Source: DASWYT01 sp965246875
GTDB taxonomy: Bacteria; Pseudomonadota; Alphaproteobacteria; Micavibrionales; SZUA-601
Direction of reading: 5' to 3'
Length of the DNA: 64,000 bases
Assembly: GCA_965246875.1 (NCBI GenBank)
Contig: CBDFFU010000006.1
Coordinates: 124,001 to 188,000 of the forward strand
Notes under the pieces: generated by a model
The model's database searches: none
What the model saw: the letters and a program-made list of their open reading frames with translations, nothing else
Told to the model about the DNA's origin: nothing
Shown here: piece after piece, positions 27,365-36,084 of the stretch
Layout of the letters: every line of letters begins with the position of its first letter
How positions within the stretch are numbered: position 1 is the first letter of the stretch
Made by a program: the position numbers and the translations under genes

Positions 27365-29374
27365 ATGAGCGGTGATGTCCCCTCAGTGAACAACAAAACA
27401 GGGGCGATGCCTGCCTCTGCTGCACCGACAGCGAGCAGCAGTGCGCTTGATTTAGGGCAGGCGGTCATCGTCAGCATGCCGAAAGAGGTGCTGGACACAG
27501 CCACCAATGCACGTCAGGCTGGGCGTATTCTAGCTGAAGTCATTGCGCAGCAAGGCCAGAATGCAACGTTAAAAACGCCTGATGGCGCCTTTATTATCAA
27601 GACAAATTCGGCCTTGAATGTCGGCCAGGTCGTGATGTTGCGCCTCGACCCGGAACAGTTGCAGGCGCAAGCGGTGCGGTTGTCACCGGTCGATAATCTG
27701 GCCATCAGCAATCCGGTATCACCAGTGTATAATGTGCCGTTGTCACCACGCCTGACGCCACATATAGCGCCGATTGATCAGGCTGAACCTTTGCCACAAC
27801 CGTATTGGCGCGGGCAACTGGCACCGGTGGAGATACCGGATGATCCAACGGAATTATTGCATGTCTTGCGGGATGTCTATAACCCTGGCACACCATTGGA
27901 ACCCGGACGTGCCGCACCGGTCACAACATTGCCCCCGGCGATCAATGAAGGTGTCGCCAAGTTTTTTGCCTTGACGCAATTGTTGCGCGAGATGGATATG
28001 TTGCCACCGCAATTGCAAAACGACTTTTTGTTTGCCGGTTTGCCGCCCGAAGATGCCAGCAGCTTTGCACCGCTTGGCCTGTCGAAAATCACACAATCGA
28101 TTCAAGGTTTCACGCAAACGTTGCAGGATGCTGTGGGCCCTGCCGCGAAACAAGCAACCGAACAAGCCGGTGCCTGGTTGAAAGCAAAGTTGCCATCGAA
28201 TTTACTAGGGAAAATTGACCAGTTGAAAGATGCCTTACAAAAGAGTGTTATCGTTCCCATTCAGGAAGCGACGCAAGCAAACGCACCTGCTTTTGTAATT
28301 CCAATAATGATGTCATTCACGTTTCCACCGGGGACAAGCTTGCTGCAAGTCTGGCAAAATGCGATGCAAGGGCAAAGTGCCGCCGATGGACAGGCGCCGT
28401 TTTTATTGTTGAATATGCTGGGCCTGCAAAAACCGGGGCAGACAGGTGGCGCGGCGCAAAGCGGTTTGTCGCAATTGATGGCACAATTTAAAAGCCTGCA
28501 ACAACAACGCAATGATGCATCCGTTATTCCAACATTGGTCTTGCCCGGCAACGGCAATCGCAACCCGGTGCTGTTCTCGCCTTATGGTTTGCTGTTCAGC
28601 AATACGTCGACTGTCTTGGGTGGCACGGCACCGCTCTTGCCGGGAACTGTGATTTTCTGGCAGCCCGTGGCGAACCCGCACCCGGTGACGGTAACCGGGC
28701 CGCTTGGTGCATTACCTTTATGGCCAGCCGGCAAAGCGATGCCCGCCAGCGTGTTTGAATGGCCGTGCCTGAATGAGTTATTTGCGAATAAGGGCAGCGA
28801 TCCAACCGTTTCCAGCACCTGGCAAAATCTGGTGCAAACTTTAATTCCGAATATGTTGCAGCCCGATAGACTGGGGGCCAGCATTGTGTTGATGCTGCAC
28901 GGTCTCAATCGTAATTCCGTCAATGGCTGGCTGGGTGACAAAGCCGCCGATGCGCTGCGCGACGGTGGCAAACAGGATATGCTGGCGAAACTGGTCAGCG
29001 ATTTTGCAACCTCTGCCGGGCGCGTGATGGACCCGGCATTGCCCGAAGCGCAACGCTTTGTCCTGCCGCTGATCTTGCCGGAACAGATGGCGAAAATGGT
29101 GTGGCAGGTGCGCCGTGATTTCCCTGAAGGCGGCGAACGCGAAACAGACGCACAGGAGCGCCAGAAAAACACCCGCACCCATTTTACCGTGGATGTTCCT
29201 ACCGCCACACTCGGCGACCTGCATATGCAGGGTACGGTGTGGAAGCAGCAGCTCGATTTGAATTTACAAACGGCGCAGCCACTGGATGCCACCATGCAAA
29301 CCGGCATCCGCGAACGGTTTCGTACGGCGTTGGAGATCACGGGAATGAGTGGGCAGATTGTGTTTAATCACTAA
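27365..29374 (+). CDS. FliK-like hook-length control protein candidate
   Basis: A 669-residue protein starting three bases after flhG. The bulk is Ala/Gln/Pro-rich and of low complexity, as in FliK molecular-ruler proteins. The last 120 residues contain a globular segment with TATLGDLHMQGTVWKQQLDL, then a run with RERFRTALEITGMSGQIVF. That resembles the Flg_hook C-terminal domain that contacts FlhB and FlhA to switch substrate specificity. No signal peptide or transmembrane helix is seen. Related proteins occur in alphaproteobacterial flagellar clusters without an agreed name. Its stop overlaps the convergent recR stop by three bases. Confidence 0.6.
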   Translation: MSGDVPSVNNKTGAMPASAAPTASSSALDLGQAVIVSMPKEVLDTATNARQAGRILAEVIAQQGQNATLKTPDGAFIIKTNSALNVGQVVMLRLDPEQLQAQAVRLSPVDNLAISNPVSPVYNVPLSPRLTPHIAPIDQAEPLPQPYWRGQLAPVEIPDDPTELLHVLRDVYNPGTPLEPGRAAPVTTLPPAINEGVAKFFALTQLLREMDMLPPQLQNDFLFAGLPPEDASSFAPLGLSKITQSIQGFTQTLQDAVGPAAKQATEQAGAWLKAKLPSNLLGKIDQLKDALQKSVIVPIQEATQANAPAFVIPIMMSFTFPPGTSLLQVWQNAMQGQSAADGQAPFLLLNMLGLQKPGQTGGAAQSGLSQLMAQFKSLQQQRNDASVIPTLVLPGNGNRNPVLFSPYGLLFSNTSTVLGGTAPLLPGTVIFWQPVANPHPVTVTGPLGALPLWPAGKAMPASVFEWPCLNELFANKGSDPTVSSTWQNLVQTLIPNMLQPDRLGASIVLMLHGLNRNSVNGWLGDKAADALRDGGKQDMLAKLVSDFATSAGRVMDPALPEAQRFVLPLILPEQMAKMVWQVRRDFPEGGERETDAQERQKNTRTHFTVDVPTATLGDLHMQGTVWKQQLDLNLQTAQPLDATMQTGIRERFRTALEITGMSGQIVFNH

Positions 29375-30018
29375 AGATTGCCACGGCTCTGCAACGCTAG
29401 CGTCAATGTGCCTTCATCCAGATAATCCAGTTCACCGCCAATCGGGATACCTTGGGCAAGGCGGGTGATTCTGAGCTCGTGCGGCAGGTTTAAAGCGGCG
29501 CATTGATCAGCGATATAATAGGCCGTGGATTGTCCGTCGACCGTTGTCGAGAGGGCCAGAATAATTTCACTGACCGGCTGGCCATTGGTCTGGGATTCCG
29601 CATGGGTGGCATCCTGCAAGCGGCGCAACAATTGCGGGATGCGTAAATCGTCTGGGCGGATGCCATCCAAAGCAGACAGCGTACCGCCTAAAATATGGTA
29701 GACCCCTTCATAGGCCGCCGTGCGTTCCATGGCCCAGATATCGTCGACATCCTCGACGATGCAAATGACGGTTTGCAGGCGTTTTGGATCGGTGCAAATT
29801 AAACATGGATCATGCAGCGACAAATTGCCACAGATATGACAGGTTTTAATTTGTTCCGAGGCTGTCAGCATTTGATTAGCTAGCGGCATCAGCAATTGTT
29901 CGCGCTTTTTCAACAGATGCAACGCGGCACGGCGCGCCGACCGCGGACCAAAACCCGGTAAGCGCGACATGGTTTTGATCAACACATCCAACGGATCGTT
30001 TGCATCATTGTTTGCCAT
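29371..30018 (-). CDS. recR: Recombination mediator RecR
   Basis: A 215-residue protein that helps RecF/RecO load RecA at gaps. The start at 30018 lies two bases after the mrcA stop; a longer reading runs into mrcA. The helix-hairpin-helix DVLIKTMSRLPGFGPRSARR is at 11-30. The zinc finger uses C60, C63, C72 and C75, and the Toprim domain has CIVEDVDDIWAMERT. The glutamate and Asp ligands of the Toprim site are present. The usual upstream ybaB/dnaX genes are replaced by mrcA here. Confidence 0.95.
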   Translation of the reverse strand: MANNDANDPLDVLIKTMSRLPGFGPRSARRAALHLLKKREQLLMPLANQMLTASEQIKTCHICGNLSLHDPCLICTDPKRLQTVICIVEDVDDIWAMERTAAYEGVYHILGGTLSALDGIRPDDLRIPQLLRRLQDATHAESQTNGQPVSEIILALSTTVDGQSTAYYIADQCAALNLPHELRITRLAQGIPIGGELDYLDEGTLTLALQSRGNL

Positions 30019-30019
30019 G

Positions 30020-32506
30020 TTAATACAACCCACCGGTACCAAGGGTTGGGTCAGCATCAACTGGCAAGCGTTGATCGCCGCCGGCTGACTCACTGTTCGG
30101 ATTGGAGTTCAACCCCTCATCACCATTGCCGCCGTATAGAACGCTTGGGTCAACGGCGACAGAGCTATTCCGGAGACCTTGGTTATCCAAGACGAGATCA
30201 TGTTCGCCTGGTTCCGTTCCCGGCAAAAACGCTTCCCACAAACTGTTTGGGTCAGTTGGGTCGGCTATCTTGCCGCCATGGTCAATCTTGACCATCAACA
30301 ACCCTTCGGGAACACGAAATGGAATTGGTGGTACATTTTTCAATGCGTTATCCATGAAATCGCGCACAATCGGTGCTGCAACAGCGGCTCCCGTTTGACC
30401 TTTGCCCAGTGTTTTCGGGTCATCGAATCCGACATTGGCAGCAATGACCAGATCGGGTGTAAAACCAACGAACCACGCATCTTTAAAATCATTCGTCGTA
30501 CCCGTTTTACCGGCAAATGGACGTCCGACGCCTTTGAATGCGGCCTGACCGGTGCCACGTTGGACGACACCCTCTAACATTGACACCATTTGATACAGCG
30601 TGCGCGGGTCGGCGATCGGTTGGCGTTTGTCGTCGACCATCGGCACAGTTTGCTCTTTCCAGGGCAGGCGTCCACCGCAATTGTCACAGCTGCGCGGATC
30701 GTGCCGGTATAACGTGACGCCATGACGGTCCTGCACACGGTCGATCAAGGTTGGTGTAATGGGAATGCCACCATTAACAATCATGCCATAGCCGTTCGCC
30801 ATGCGCAGCAACGTGGTTTCACCACTGCCCAGCGAATAGGAAATATAGGTTGGCAGATTATCGTAGATGCCAAAACGATGCGCGAAATCGGACACGGTTT
30901 TCATGCCGATATAATCCGCCAGACGCACGGTCATCAAATTGCGCGAATGCTCCAGACCGCGCCGCATAGTGGTCAGCCCATAAAAATCTTTTTCGTAGTT
31001 TCCCGGATGCCACATCGCCAGACCCGGCCCCTGGCTCAAGGAAATCGGACCATCTAAAATCAAGCTGGCCGGGGTAAAACCGGCGTTGAGACCGGCCAGA
31101 TATACGAACGGTTTGAATGACGATCCCGGCTGGCGCAACGCTTGGCTCGCGCGGTTAAATTCACTCATGCTGTAATCATAGCCACCTTGCATTGCGAGAA
31201 CACGACCGGTGTGCGGATCAAGCACGACAATGGCCCCTTGCACTTTGGGAATTTGTTGCAATACCCATTCTGATTTACTGTCTGATTTTTTATCATTGTG
31301 ATCCAGCAGAATGACATCGCCCTTTTTCAGTTTCTCCGATACAGCTTTGGCACCGGTCCAACTCATCCCGCTGGCGGTGAGCGTATCGGTCTTACCTGTC
31401 GTTAAGCCAACCGTCGCTTTATCAGCAGACACGGAAATAACAACGCCCATCGTCCAGTTTTTAATCCCATTCGGTGGTGTGACTGTTTTTAATTGTTCCT
31501 GCCAGTTTTCAACGGTGATGTCAGGCAGGTTTTTAATCGCGCCGCGCCAGCCGTGACGGCGGTCATAGGCGGTTAAGCCTTTGGTCAATGCATTGGCCGC
31601 AAATTTTTGATAGGTCGGGTCAAGTGTACTGCGCACCGACAGGCCACCCTGATACAAAGCCGCCTCGCCATATTTGTCGATGATGAAACGGCGCACATCT
31701 TCGTTGAAATAACGCGCATCAACGCCTTCGAGGGCGATATGCGGGTGCAGGGTAATCGGCTCGGCCTGAGCGGCGTCGCGCTCTTCGCGGGTGATATAAC
31801 CATCTTCCTGCATACGGCCAATCACCCAATCGCGGCGGATTTTTGCGGCTTCGGGGTGCACATCGAGCTGATAATTATTCGGCGCTTTTGGTAATGTGGC
31901 CAAATACGCGATTTCACCGATATCCAGTTCGTCGAGTGATTTGTTGAAATAACCGAGGGCTGCGGCAGCCACCCCATAACGGCCTTTGCCCAGATAAATC
32001 TGGTTTAAATAAAGTTCCAGAATTTTGTCTTTGGAAAACGTTTTTTCCATGCGAAACGAAATAATCACTTCGCGAATTTTACGTTTGTAGCTGACCTCGT
32101 TCGTCAGCAAAAAGTTTTTGGCTACTTGTTGTGTGATGGTCGAGGCACCGACCGGGCGTTTGTCGCCGTGATTGCGCAGGTTTGTCAAAATAGCGCGGCC
32201 AATGCCAAAGGCGTCGATGCCGGGGTGCGTGTAAAAATTGCGGTCTTCGGCAGACAAAAACGCCTGTTTGACTTTTTTCGGCATGGCGTCGACGGGAACG
32301 AACACGCGCTGTTCGGTCGCAAATTCTTCGGTCAGCTGTCCGTCACTGGCATGCACACGGGTGGAGATCGGTGGTTCGTAATGCGCCAGCACCCGGTAAT
32401 CGGGCAGGTCGCGCGAAAATTCGTGCACGACATAGAACACAACAGCGAGGCCCAAAAAGAGACCAATCGCACCGACAGAGAGGAGACCAAGGAGGAATTT
32501 TTTCAT
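30020..32506 (-). CDS. mrcA: Penicillin-binding protein 1A
   Basis: An 828-residue bifunctional peptidoglycan synthase. One N-terminal transmembrane helix (about 5-28) is followed by the GT51 glycosyltransferase domain with SAEDRNFYTHPGIDAFGIGR and GASTITQQVAKN. An OB-like linker domain precedes the transpeptidase: the nucleophile motif is SSFK in QPGSSFKPFVYL, then SRN, then KTGT in GKTGTTNDFKDAW. The tail is Pro/Gly/Asn rich. The LpoA-like lipoprotein at 9-10 kb could be its activator. It leads straight into recR. Confidence 0.95.
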   Translation of the reverse strand: MKKFLLGLLSVGAIGLFLGLAVVFYVVHEFSRDLPDYRVLAHYEPPISTRVHASDGQLTEEFATEQRVFVPVDAMPKKVKQAFLSAEDRNFYTHPGIDAFGIGRAILTNLRNHGDKRPVGASTITQQVAKNFLLTNEVSYKRKIREVIISFRMEKTFSKDKILELYLNQIYLGKGRYGVAAAALGYFNKSLDELDIGEIAYLATLPKAPNNYQLDVHPEAAKIRRDWVIGRMQEDGYITREERDAAQAEPITLHPHIALEGVDARYFNEDVRRFIIDKYGEAALYQGGLSVRSTLDPTYQKFAANALTKGLTAYDRRHGWRGAIKNLPDITVENWQEQLKTVTPPNGIKNWTMGVVISVSADKATVGLTTGKTDTLTASGMSWTGAKAVSEKLKKGDVILLDHNDKKSDSKSEWVLQQIPKVQGAIVVLDPHTGRVLAMQGGYDYSMSEFNRASQALRQPGSSFKPFVYLAGLNAGFTPASLILDGPISLSQGPGLAMWHPGNYEKDFYGLTTMRRGLEHSRNLMTVRLADYIGMKTVSDFAHRFGIYDNLPTYISYSLGSGETTLLRMANGYGMIVNGGIPITPTLIDRVQDRHGVTLYRHDPRSCDNCGGRLPWKEQTVPMVDDKRQPIADPRTLYQMVSMLEGVVQRGTGQAAFKGVGRPFAGKTGTTNDFKDAWFVGFTPDLVIAANVGFDDPKTLGKGQTGAAVAAPIVRDFMDNALKNVPPIPFRVPEGLLMVKIDHGGKIADPTDPNSLWEAFLPGTEPGEHDLVLDNQGLRNSSVAVDPSVLYGGNGDEGLNSNPNSESAGGDQRLPVDADPTLGTGGLY

Positions 32507-32546
32507 GCCGCAATTTTGCCACAGGGATACCGTGATGGAAAGCGGT

Positions 32547-33242
32547 TTAAGGGTTTAAATCGTCCAATAATTGCAGCATGACTCTGGCCAGCAACGGGAT
32601 GGCGATCAAGCCGGCACACAGGGAATAAAGGTAAAACCGCCCGGTTTGCACCAGCTTATACTGGCCAAGCGGGATGAGACGATCCACTAATTTGGTCTGA
32701 TACAGCATTTCCAGCAAGCACAGCAGGGCAACGCCGCACAAAACCGGAGCGGCATGCGACCAAAGGCCGACGGCGAGCAGGATCAGCAACCACAGGCTGG
32801 CGTCTGTTTTGGCAAGCGTCAGCGAGGCCGGCGGTGACAGGGAAACCGTTTCTGCAACGGTCTCGCTGGTCTCGCTTTGCCGACGTTCGGCACGTGCCAG
32901 CATGTCGCCAAAAGATCGGGTTGGTAATAGATTAACCGTCGTGTACGGCACAGCACAGACAAAGGTATCCCAATTGCTGGAGGGCTGACCGGCCACGGCA
33001 TAGGCTTTGGCCACGACGACTCGGTCAAAGAGCTGGCTGCGGTTAGCACTGTCCATAGCGTGAATCGCGTCTGGCATCTGATCAATACGCGGCACGATGG
33101 TGTGCCAACGTACACCGCGTCGTCCCAATAATGTGTAGATCATTTGGCTGGGTGCGGGTAACGGTGCGTGCGTCAGATGGTCATCGGTAACGGGCGTTTG
33201 CCAGACCGGATGGTTTTCAATGATCAGCCGCAGAGCTGTCAT
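32547..33242 (-). CDS. Unknown membrane protein between hisS and mrcA
   Basis: A 231-residue protein whose ATG overlaps the hisS stop (ATGA at 33239-33242), so it is translated with hisS. The N-terminal 110 residues look soluble, with two conserved-looking blocks (MIYTLLGRRGVRWHTIVPRI and SSNWDTFVCAVPYTTVNLLP). A linker rich in Ser/Glu follows, and then three likely transmembrane helices at about 147-163, 165-182 and 204-224. No family is recognised. Translational coupling to hisS and closeness to mrcA hint at an envelope or stress role, which is only inference. Confidence 0.75.
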   Translation of the reverse strand: MTALRLIIENHPVWQTPVTDDHLTHAPLPAPSQMIYTLLGRRGVRWHTIVPRIDQMPDAIHAMDSANRSQLFDRVVVAKAYAVAGQPSSNWDTFVCAVPYTTVNLLPTRSFGDMLARAERRQSETSETVAETVSLSPPASLTLAKTDASLWLLILLAVGLWSHAAPVLCGVALLCLLEMLYQTKLVDRLIPLGQYKLVQTGRFYLYSLCAGLIAIPLLARVMLQLLDDLNP

Positions 33243-34558
33243 ATAGCCGGCTGCCAGTGTTGTGGATCAGCAACCATTTGTTCGCCGCTCGTCATATTTT
33301 TGACCTGATGTTGCGGCTGGTCGGCGTTGGGCAGGAACCACACATACGGAATTTGTTTTTTATCGGCATAGGACATTTGCTTTTGCAGCTTGGTCGCTGA
33401 ATGATAAACCTCGATATTGAATTTGCGTTGACGCAAGTGTTGCGCCAGGGCGAGGGCGTCGGCGCGTTGCGCATCGTCGAAAACCGTGATCAAAATATCG
33501 GTACGCCCGGCACGAATAGGCTGCACCAGTCTGCGCGCCAGCAAAATACCCAGCAAACGGGTCACGCCGATCGAAATGCCGACACCGGGCAGTTTTTTGT
33601 TGATATAGCTGCCAGCCAGATCGTCATAACGGCCACCGGCGACAATCGTTCCCATTTCCGGATAATCGTTGAATTTGGTCTCATAGACGGTGCCGGTGTA
33701 GTAATCGAGGCCGCGCACGATAGACAGATCAGCCATTACGCGATTGCCGACATGGCCTTGTAACGAATTCAACACATAGGCCAATTCGGTGAGGCCGTCT
33801 TCAAACATTGGGTTGCTGACGCCCAAGGCTTTGGCTTGTGTAATAACATTTATATCATTGCCGCGAATTTTGGCCAAGGCTAACGATTGCTGCGCCAAAG
33901 TCTCGCTTAAGCTTAGTTTTTGTGTCAGTTCAGCCATAACGTTGGCATCACCGATTTTGTCACGCTTGTCGAGGATGCGCAGGACGCTGGCGGCCTGATC
34001 GGTCAGGCCCAAGCCTTCCATATAGCCCAACAAAATTTTGCGGTTGTTGATGTAAATGGTATAAGCCGGAAGTTCCAACGCCTGCAAAATTTCATCGATG
34101 ACAGCCGGAATTTCGGCATCGAAATGCAGCGGCAGATTTTCCGGGTTGATAACGTCGATATCGCACTGGTAAAATTCACGATAGCGGCCTTCCTGCGGGC
34201 GTTCACCGCGCCAGACTTTTTGTATCTGGTAACGCTTGAATGGAAAGCTCAGCTCATTGAAATGTTGTGCGGTGTAACGCGCAAACGGCACCGTGTTGTC
34301 AAAGCGCAAGGCCAATCGCGCGTCGCTTTTATCTTTTTCGTCGGCCTGCAAACGGTGCAGGGTGTAAATCTCATTTTCGACTTCGCCCTTGGCCAGCAAG
34401 ACATCCAAGGCTTCGACCGCCGGGGTCTCGATGCTGCAAAATCCATAGGACTCAAACACGCGGCGGATGTGGTCCAGCCATTGCAATTCCAAGGCGCGGG
34501 TTTCAGGCAACCATTCGGGAAAGCCGCTAATCGGGGTCGGTTTGTAAATTTTGCTCAT
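33239..34558 (-). CDS. hisS: Histidyl-tRNA synthetase
   Basis: A 439-residue class II aminoacyl-tRNA synthetase. Motif 1 lies near FCSIETPAVEALDVLL, motif 2 is FKRYQIQKVWRGERPQEGRYREF, the histidine A motif is LDYYTGTVYE and motif 3 is GVGISIGVTRLLGILL. The C-terminal anticodon domain contains DILITVFDD. The N-terminal MSKIYKPTPISGFPEWLPE replaces the more usual GTRD opening and fits the alphaproteobacterial-type HisRS. First gene of hisS-unknown-mrcA-recR. Confidence 0.95.
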   Translation of the reverse strand: MSKIYKPTPISGFPEWLPETRALELQWLDHIRRVFESYGFCSIETPAVEALDVLLAKGEVENEIYTLHRLQADEKDKSDARLALRFDNTVPFARYTAQHFNELSFPFKRYQIQKVWRGERPQEGRYREFYQCDIDVINPENLPLHFDAEIPAVIDEILQALELPAYTIYINNRKILLGYMEGLGLTDQAASVLRILDKRDKIGDANVMAELTQKLSLSETLAQQSLALAKIRGNDINVITQAKALGVSNPMFEDGLTELAYVLNSLQGHVGNRVMADLSIVRGLDYYTGTVYETKFNDYPEMGTIVAGGRYDDLAGSYINKKLPGVGISIGVTRLLGILLARRLVQPIRAGRTDILITVFDDAQRADALALAQHLRQRKFNIEVYHSATKLQKQMSYADKKQIPYVWFLPNADQPQHQVKNMTSGEQMVADPQHWQPAI

Positions 34559-34680
34559 AAATGCCGGAATCTTGAAATGAACTTAGACTCAAGCCTAGCC
34601 GTTTCAGCACCTAAAAAAAAGCGTGTAAATGAAAATATGTCTAACTAAAGTCTGTGCGTCAGGTGTAGCCACTCCCGATC

Positions 34681-35223
34681 TCATAAACGAAAATGTTCTT
34701 TTAGTGTGATATAAGCTGCTGTAATGATCTTAAATCTCTCGGTCGCGCGCGGGTCGTCTGGCCGGGCGTCAGGATGATATTTCTTGACCAACTGGCGAAA
34801 TTTCTGTTTTACCGCTGTAAAATCGACATCAAAAGTCAGGCCAAGCGCCTTGAATGCCTCACGAACCGGGCTTTTTAACGCCTGCTCCTCAGCTTTTTTC
34901 TGTTCGGCCTTCAAGTCAAACGCGGCACCCCAAAAATTGGCCGCCCGTTTGATGGTCTGCTCAAAATTGGGCTTATGGGCCGGCCAGGTGGGCCGTTCAC
35001 CGATGGCCGCGTCGCGCATATGGGCATAAATCGCGTCTTCTTCGTAATCCTTGAAGTAATCCCATTTTTTATTGTATTCACGCACATGATCCAGGCAAAA
35101 ATGATGATAATCACGCAGATTGTCGCGCGACTTTGGTGCACGGTAGAGGCCGGGCAGGTTGCAGTCCGGGTCATCGCATAACGTCTTGGATTCGACGGGT
35201 GGGGGCTTGAAAAAAGTGCGCAT
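34681..35223 (-). CDS. J-domain protein with N-terminal Cys/His cluster
   Basis: A 180-residue protein. The C-terminal J domain (about 122-178) has the HPD tripeptide at 150-152 (KKYHPDAR) and the expected helices on both sides, so it should stimulate a DnaK-type Hsp70 ATPase. The N-terminal 60 residues contain C16, C21, C43 and H46, spaced like a zinc-binding site. A charged helical middle (about 85-118) follows. It lacks the Gly/Phe region and the substrate domain of DnaJ. Similar short J-proteins occur across alphaproteobacteria with unknown clients. Divergent from the dehydrogenase gene with 53 bases between. Confidence 0.85.
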   Translation of the reverse strand: MRTFFKPPPVESKTLCDDPDCNLPGLYRAPKSRDNLRDYHHFCLDHVREYNKKWDYFKDYEEDAIYAHMRDAAIGERPTWPAHKPNFEQTIKRAANFWGAAFDLKAEQKKAEEQALKSPVREAFKALGLTFDVDFTAVKQKFRQLVKKYHPDARPDDPRATERFKIITAAYITLKEHFRL

Positions 35224-35276
35224 CGGCTGAAATATAAAGATCGCGTCGATTTAAACCAGACCAGCAGGAGCAGACA

Positions 35277-36077
35277 ATGCCATTTAAGGATAAAATTCTG
35301 GACGGCAAAGTCGCCCTCGTCACCGGGTCGACCAGCGGCATCGGGCTTGGTATTGCCAAAGCTCTGGCAGCGCAGGGTGCCTCCATCATGATCAACGGTC
35401 TGGGCAAGCCGGAAGACATTGCCAAGGCGCAGCAAGAGATCAAGGATGCCGGCGCGCCACAGATTGCATTTCATGGTGCTGATCTGACCAAGGTCGACCA
35501 GATTGAAGATCTGGTCAAAACATTAAAGGATACATTTGGCCGTGTGGACATCGTCATCAACAATGCCGGTATTCAGCATGTCGCACCGCTCGATGAATTT
35601 CCACCCGATATGTGGGAGTTGATCATTCAATTGAATTTGGTCGCGGCGTTCCATGTGTTGCGCCTGACTATTCCGATGATGAAGCAACAGGGCTGGGGCC
35701 GTGTGATCAACATGGGGTCAGCGCATTCGCTGGTCGCCTCGCCATTTAAATCCGCTTACGTCGCGGCGAAGCATGGTTTGGCCGGTCTTGGGAAAACCCT
35801 GGCTTTGGAAGTGGCCGAGAAGAATATTACGGTGAATACGATTTGCCCGGGCTATGTGAAAACGCCGTTGGTCGAAGGGCAAATCGCCGATACCGCCAAA
35901 GCGCGCGGCATGACGCCGGAGCAAGTGGTCAAAGATGTGATTTTGGCAGCTGAACCAACAAAGCATTTTACAACCGTCGAGCAAGTGGCCGATTTGACCG
36001 TTTTCTTATGCAGCGATGCAGCAGCAAACATCACCGGTTCACTGCAATCGATCGATGGCGGCTGGACAGCGCAGTAA
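35277..36077 (+). CDS. bdhA: D-3-hydroxybutyrate dehydrogenase
   Basis: A 266-residue short-chain dehydrogenase that interconverts 3-hydroxybutyrate and acetoacetate with NAD, in ketone-body or polyhydroxybutyrate turnover. The nucleotide loop is TGSTSGIGLGIA, the structural motif is NNAGIQH, and the catalytic residues are the Ser in NMGSAHS and the YVAAK tetrad. The NNAGIQHVAPLDEFP segment and the ICPGYVKTPLVEGQIADTAKA block are typical of bacterial BdhA. No PHB synthase gene is near. Confidence 0.92.
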   Translation: MPFKDKILDGKVALVTGSTSGIGLGIAKALAAQGASIMINGLGKPEDIAKAQQEIKDAGAPQIAFHGADLTKVDQIEDLVKTLKDTFGRVDIVINNAGIQHVAPLDEFPPDMWELIIQLNLVAAFHVLRLTIPMMKQQGWGRVINMGSAHSLVASPFKSAYVAAKHGLAGLGKTLALEVAEKNITVNTICPGYVKTPLVEGQIADTAKARGMTPEQVVKDVILAAEPTKHFTTVEQVADLTVFLCSDAAANITGSLQSIDGGWTAQ

Positions 36078-36084
36078 GCAGAAC

